Shown here one piece after another: positions 32,082 through 35,069 of a stretch of DNA of 35,069 nucleotides. Both the position numbers and the translations under genes were made by a program. Source of the stretch: Eubacteriales bacterium (GTDB lineage Bacteria > Bacillota_A > Clostridia > Christensenellales > Aristaeellaceae); the NCBI GenBank assembly GCA_029974035.1, contig JARKQG010000072.1:1-35069 (forward strand). Direction: 5' to 3'. Below the pieces are notes generated by a model, which made no database searches, was not told where the DNA came from, and saw only the letters and a program-made list of their open reading frames with translations. The first letter of the stretch is position 1; the number at the start of each line of letters is the position of its first letter.

Positions 32082-32651
32082 ATGCGGTACTGGATGTGGC
32101 CTCGCAGGCTGCGCTGGCGGAGGAAGCTGCCCAAGGCCGTCCGGGTGGTGCGCAAGCGCCGTCCCCACAGGACGGCCCGCGACCGCCTGCGGGAATTCGG
32201 GCTGAGCAGGTTTCGCTACCTCTGGTTTATTCCTGTGCTGGTGGCGCTGATCGTTACGGTGGCGCAGTTTCGCATCCCCAGGACCGCCATCGTGCCGGTA
32301 GGGAACGCGGCCGCGCAGGCTGAAACGGGCGTTTCAATCCGCTCCGCGAAGTACCGCACGTCGATCCCCGGCGGCTATCGGCTGGCCGTTGACATCACCT
32401 GGCGTGTGCAGACGCGGACGCCGGCGCTTACGGTGGAGCTGATGCTGCGGGACGGCGCCGGAAGCCTCGTGGCTGAGCGAACTGCGATTCTCGCCGAGGG
32501 CGCGCTTGGCGGCGAGTCCCCGGTGACCCGGTCGGAACTGGACATCCCGTACAACCTGAGCGGCGCCTGCGCCGTGAGCGTGCGCGTGTCGGATTCAGAG
32601 GGGCGCCCGGTGGTCGGGGAGACCGCGCTGGGCGACGTAACCGTATACTGA
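32082..32651 (+). CDS. Membrane-anchored extracytoplasmic protein, unknown function
   Basis: 189 residues. An unusually basic cytoplasmic head (1-46, many Arg/Lys) leads to one transmembrane helix (about 47-63). The ~125 residues outside are rich in beta-prone stretches (YRLAVDITWRVQT, ALTVELMLRD, CAVSVRVSD), perhaps an immunoglobulin-like sandwich. GGGAGG precedes the ATG. It is probably co-transcribed with the YkvI-family gene. I recognise no named domain. Confidence 0.72.
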   Translation: MRYWMWPRRLRWRRKLPKAVRVVRKRRPHRTARDRLREFGLSRFRYLWFIPVLVALIVTVAQFRIPRTAIVPVGNAAAQAETGVSIRSAKYRTSIPGGYRLAVDITWRVQTRTPALTVELMLRDGAGSLVAERTAILAEGALGGESPVTRSELDIPYNLSGACAVSVRVSDSEGRPVVGETALGDVTVY

Positions 32652-32701
32652 CGCCCTTATCCGCGCCTTTGCGCTTTATTGAAATTTAATCCGGAAAAAC
32701 A

Positions 32702-32731
32702 TTGACACGTCCGGCGCGCTTCCTGTATGAT
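32702..32731 (+). promoter_or_regulatory. rplM-rpsI promoter
   Basis: Consensus TTGACA (32702-32707), an 18-base spacer and TATGAT (32726-32731). Confidence 0.85.
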
Positions 32732-32737
32732 AAAACT

Positions 32738-32822
32738 TGCGTCGATGGGATCACTAGCCCCGAGCCCGTCGAATGCGGGCGAACCCCGCGCTGACCTCGC
32801 GGCGGCCGCCAGGCAATTTATT
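32738..32822 (+). ncRNA. Structured rplM leader (probable L13-type ribosomal protein leader)
   Basis: The ~100-base leader of rplM contains two hairpins: GCCCG/CGGGC (32764-32780) and CCGCG/CGCGG (32786-32802). Flanking TTGC...GCAA could close an outer helix. Firmicutes rplM-rpsI operons commonly carry an L13 autoregulatory leader here. I matched position and structure, not the detailed consensus. Confidence 0.5.
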
Positions 32823-32837
32823 GGGGAGGAATCACCT

Positions 32838-33269
32838 GTGAATACCTTCATGGCAAAGACCGGTGAAGTGGATCGCCAGTGGTATGTCATCGACGCGGCC
32901 GATCTGGTGCTGGGCAGGCTGTCCACGCAGGTCGCGCTCATGCTGCGCGGCAAGCATAAGCCCACCTTCACGCCCCACGTCGACACCGGCGACAACATCA
33001 TCGTCGTCAACGCGGACAAGATCCGCCTGACCGGCAAGAAGCTGGACCAGAAATTCTACCGCCACCACACCGGATATCCGGGCGGTCTGAAGGAAACCAG
33101 CTACCGCGTTCTCATGGCCACCAAGCCGGAGTTCGCGCTGAAGGAGGCCGTGCGCGGCATGCTGCCCAAGGGCCCCCTCGGCTATGCGATGCTGAAAAAG
33201 CTGCACGTGTACCGTGGCCCCGAGCATCCGCATCAGGCCCAAAAGCCCTCGGATTACATTGTAAAGTAA
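32838..33269 (+). CDS. rplM: 50S ribosomal protein L13
   Basis: 143 residues. It starts at GTG 32838, seven bases after GGGGAGGA; frames open further upstream run through the leader and promoter. [36 protein letters not shown], the HVDTGD segment and the C-terminal [19 protein letters not shown] are characteristic. First gene of the conserved rplM-rpsI operon. Confidence 0.97.
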   Translation: MNTFMAKTGEVDRQWYVIDAADLVLGRLSTQVALMLRGKHKPTFTPHVDTGDNIIVVNADKIRLTGKKLDQKFYRHHTGYPGGLKETSYRVLMATKPEFALKEAVRGMLPKGPLGYAMLKKLHVYRGPEHPHQAQKPSDYIVK

Positions 33270-33285
33270 GGGAGGAGGACGAAAC

Positions 33286-33678
33286 ATGTCTGAGGTTTGC
33301 TACACCGCCGTCGGCCGCAGGAAAAAGGCCATCGCTCGCATTCGTCTGATTCCCGGCGAAGGCAGCATCACCGTCAATCGGCGCCCGCTGGACGAGTACT
33401 TCGGCCTTGAAACGCTGAAGATGGCCGTCCGCCTGCCGCTGACGCTCACCGATACCCTGGCCCGTTTCGACGTGCTTGCCACCGTCAACGGCGGCGGCTA
33501 CACCGGCCAGGCCGGCGCCATCCGCCACGGCATCGCCCGCGCGCTGGTCAAGGCGGACGAAGAGCTCAAGCCCGCCATCAAGAAGGCCGGCCTGCTCACC
33601 CGCGACCCGCGCATGAAGGAGCGCAAGAAGTACGGCCTCAAAGCCGCGCGCCGCGCGCCCCAGTTCTCTAAGCGCTGA
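33286..33678 (+). CDS. rpsI: 30S ribosomal protein S9
   Basis: 130 residues. [16 protein letters not shown] at the start, [21 protein letters not shown] in the middle, and the conserved basic tail ending APQFSKR that reaches the P-site tRNA. GGGAGGAGG precedes the ATG, 16 bases after rplM. Confidence 0.98.
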   Translation: MSEVCYTAVGRRKKAIARIRLIPGEGSITVNRRPLDEYFGLETLKMAVRLPLTLTDTLARFDVLATVNGGGYTGQAGAIRHGIARALVKADEELKPAIKKAGLLTRDPRMKERKKYGLKAARRAPQFSKR

Positions 33679-33700
33679 GCGTTTTCACGGTTCTTTTGCA

Positions 33701-33723
33701 AAGCCCCGCCTTTGGCGGGGCTT
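33701..33723 (+). terminator. rplM-rpsI terminator
   Basis: AAGCCCCGCC-TTT-GGCGGGGCTT is a perfect 10-bp stem with a 3-base loop. The T-tract is short. It directly abuts the insertion sequence. Confidence 0.8.
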
Positions 33724-33730
33724 CAGACCA

Positions 33731-35069
33731 TCAACAAACGGCCACTTTCCGGGACGACCGGAGAGTGGCTGTTTGCAAGAAGGCTGGAGGGAGGAAGAAA
33801 AACGGAAGGAAGAAGGGCCTGGCGAGCCTTTTCATGTTTTGAACCGCGGCGGTCAGGAAGGACTGCTCACGCATATTGGGAAGGCCGAGCATGCGGGCAA
33901 AGCGCAAGCCGTGGTTCTCCTTGGCCTCCGCGAAAGATCGTTCAATGGTTTCCTTACGCCAGGCGTACAGTCTTCGCCCTTGAGAGGTCTTGGTAAACGC
34001 CGTAACCTCATCCAGCGCATCCTGCCATACATGTCTGGTCACCATCCTTCTGGTCGCCTTCTCGCTGAAACACGCCGCCCGCCTTGGACATCCCGCGCAG
34101 TCTTTCCGGTCGCTGAAGTATTGCCGGTAGCCTTCGCGGGTGGTTGTCCTCCAGTATAGGCGCTTGCCTTCGGGACAGAAGTAGGTGTCGAAGGTTGGGT
34201 CGTACTTGAACCGGTATTTCCCGTAGTGCTCTTCCTTGTGTGTATGACGGCGGTAGCCGATGACGCCTTGAATTCTCTTCGTTTCCAGCAGATGCGCGAT
34301 CCATGCGCTGTGGTATCCGGCGTCGAACCCCATGTACCTGGGCAGATGCCCCAGCCGCCCCTCTATTTCTTCCAGAAGTTCCGGTACGGGGGTGACATCG
34401 TTGATGTTGGCCGGGGTGATGTGGATATTGACGATCACGTTGTGCTTGCTGTCCACCGTGCGGTGTTCGCTGTAGTGAAACCCTTCCGGCTTCCCTTCCT
34501 TGCTCAACTGGCCGCTGTCAGGATCTGTCGTGCTCTCCATCTTCGTCTTCCCGCCGGACGGCGGATCGTCGTTGCTATCATCTTCATCATCCCGGTCATT
34601 GTCGTCATCCCGCTCAAACGGCTTCTTCCCCAATACTTTGCGGTCCAGATCGATCTGCGCGTCCAACTCCGCCATGTACGAAGCGGGCGTCTCCTCCACC
34701 GTCACCAGCCGCTTCTTGTGCTTATTCGCTTTCGCCTTAATGTGCGTGGAGTCAGTGTACAGCACCTGTCCACCCACCAGTCCCTTATCCACACACTGCC
34801 GAAGAATCTCGTCGAAGACCTTCTCCGCGATGTTGTTCTCCCGAAACCGCCGAACCCGGTTGATGCTGATCGTCGCGTGATCCGGTCCTTTCTCCGTCAG
34901 CTTCAATCCCAGAAACCATTTGAACGCAATGTTCTCATTCACCATCTGCGCCAGCTTTACTTCGGACTTGATGCCGTATAGATAGCCCAGAAACAGCATC
35001 CGGAACAATAGCTCCGGCGGTACCGCCGGGCGGCCGATATTGGGCGAGTACAAATCCTTGCACAAGCCG
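33731..35069 (-). mobile_element. IS1182-like element with transposase, cut by right edge
   Basis: A DDE transposase lacking its N-terminus because the window ends. Visible blocks are DLYSPNIGRPAVPPELLF, AFKWFLGL, DSTHIKAKANK, GFDAGYHS and ERSFAEAKENHGLRFARMLG. These supply the DDE residues and fit the IS1182 group. A cysteine-bearing segment CAGCPRRAAC and an acidic stretch (DDDNDRDDEDDS) lie between. The 3' end carries an 18-bp imperfect hairpin (33735-33775), likely the terminal structure of the element, which the last codons read through (LRSSRKVAVC). The reading frame is intact over all 1339 bases, so the element may be active. The far end is not in the window. Confidence 0.8.
33735..33775. 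repeat. Terminal hairpin of the IS element
   Basis: The 18-base arms at 33735-33752 and 33758-33775 pair with two G-T wobbles around loop GACGA. It probably marks the IS end and may stop transcription entering or leaving the element. Confidence 0.6.

Noticed and set aside
1..35069. CRISPR arrays, tRNA or rRNA genes, prophage genes
   Set aside because: No regularly spaced direct repeats, no cloverleaf or rRNA-like sequence and no phage structural genes were seen by eye.

Overview
The window looks like a piece of chromosome from a high-GC member of the Clostridia/Firmicutes. The evidence is strong Shine-Dalgarno sites (AAGGAGG-type), sigma-A promoters of the TTGACA-17-TAAAAT kind, an Opp-type transporter with Firmicutes-style subunits, YkvI- and DagK-type genes, and an rplM-rpsI operon with a Firmicutes-style leader. 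A Christensenellales-like lineage would fit the Ala-x-Ala signal peptides and the GC content, but I cannot place it more finely. Most of the window is ordinary, densely packed chromosome. The only clear mobile DNA is a partial IS1182-like transposase at the right edge. A 174-bp structured element of unknown nature lies near 5.6 kb.

Layout. (1) 1-1747: a molybdate-type regulator (helix-turn-helix plus binding-protein domain), interrupted by an amber codon and cut by the left edge, is divergent from modA; a palindrome sits between their promoters. There is no modB or modC. (2) 1824-4683: a V4R ligand-binding protein and a soluble PAS-PAS-GGDEF-HD-GYP protein form a c-di-GMP signalling pair. (3) 4801-5523: a Prx6-type peroxiredoxin with its terminator. 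(4) 14416 down to 5735 on the minus strand: an eight-gene opp operon, oppA-oppB-oppC-oppD-oppF-two tiny membrane proteins-mrp. OppA and OppC carry large lineage-specific insertions. (5) 14453-17443: a four-helix membrane protein, then a nucleotidyltransferase/left-handed beta-helix/phosphomannomutase-like fusion whose Shine-Dalgarno sequence can be folded into a hairpin. (6) 19127 down to 17424 on the minus strand: a PHP phosphoesterase and a diacylglycerol-kinase-family lipid kinase. (7) 19248-22732: a three-gene molybdenum hydroxylase operon (Mo, 2Fe-2S and FAD subunits) with residues expected of a purine hydroxylase. (8) 24128 down to 22787: a lone QueC-like PP-loop protein of unknown function. 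(9) 24208-25812: upp and rsmA. (10) 30309 down to 25864: a topoisomerase IV-like parE-parC pair. It is divergent from (11) 30364-31011, a Qnr-sized pentapeptide-repeat protein. (12) 31073-32651: a YkvI-family membrane protein and a membrane-anchored hypothetical. (13) 32702-33723: rplM-rpsI. (14) 33731-35069: the IS transposase.

Functional links. Molybdate uptake (modA) would feed the cofactor of the molybdenum hydroxylase, and mrp could supply Fe-S clusters to it. The hydroxylase and upp both bear on nucleobase metabolism. The closest thing to a compact new system is the parE/pentapeptide divergon, a plausible topoisomerase-protection arrangement with a shared palindromic operator. The orphan QueC-like gene is the least explained coding sequence.
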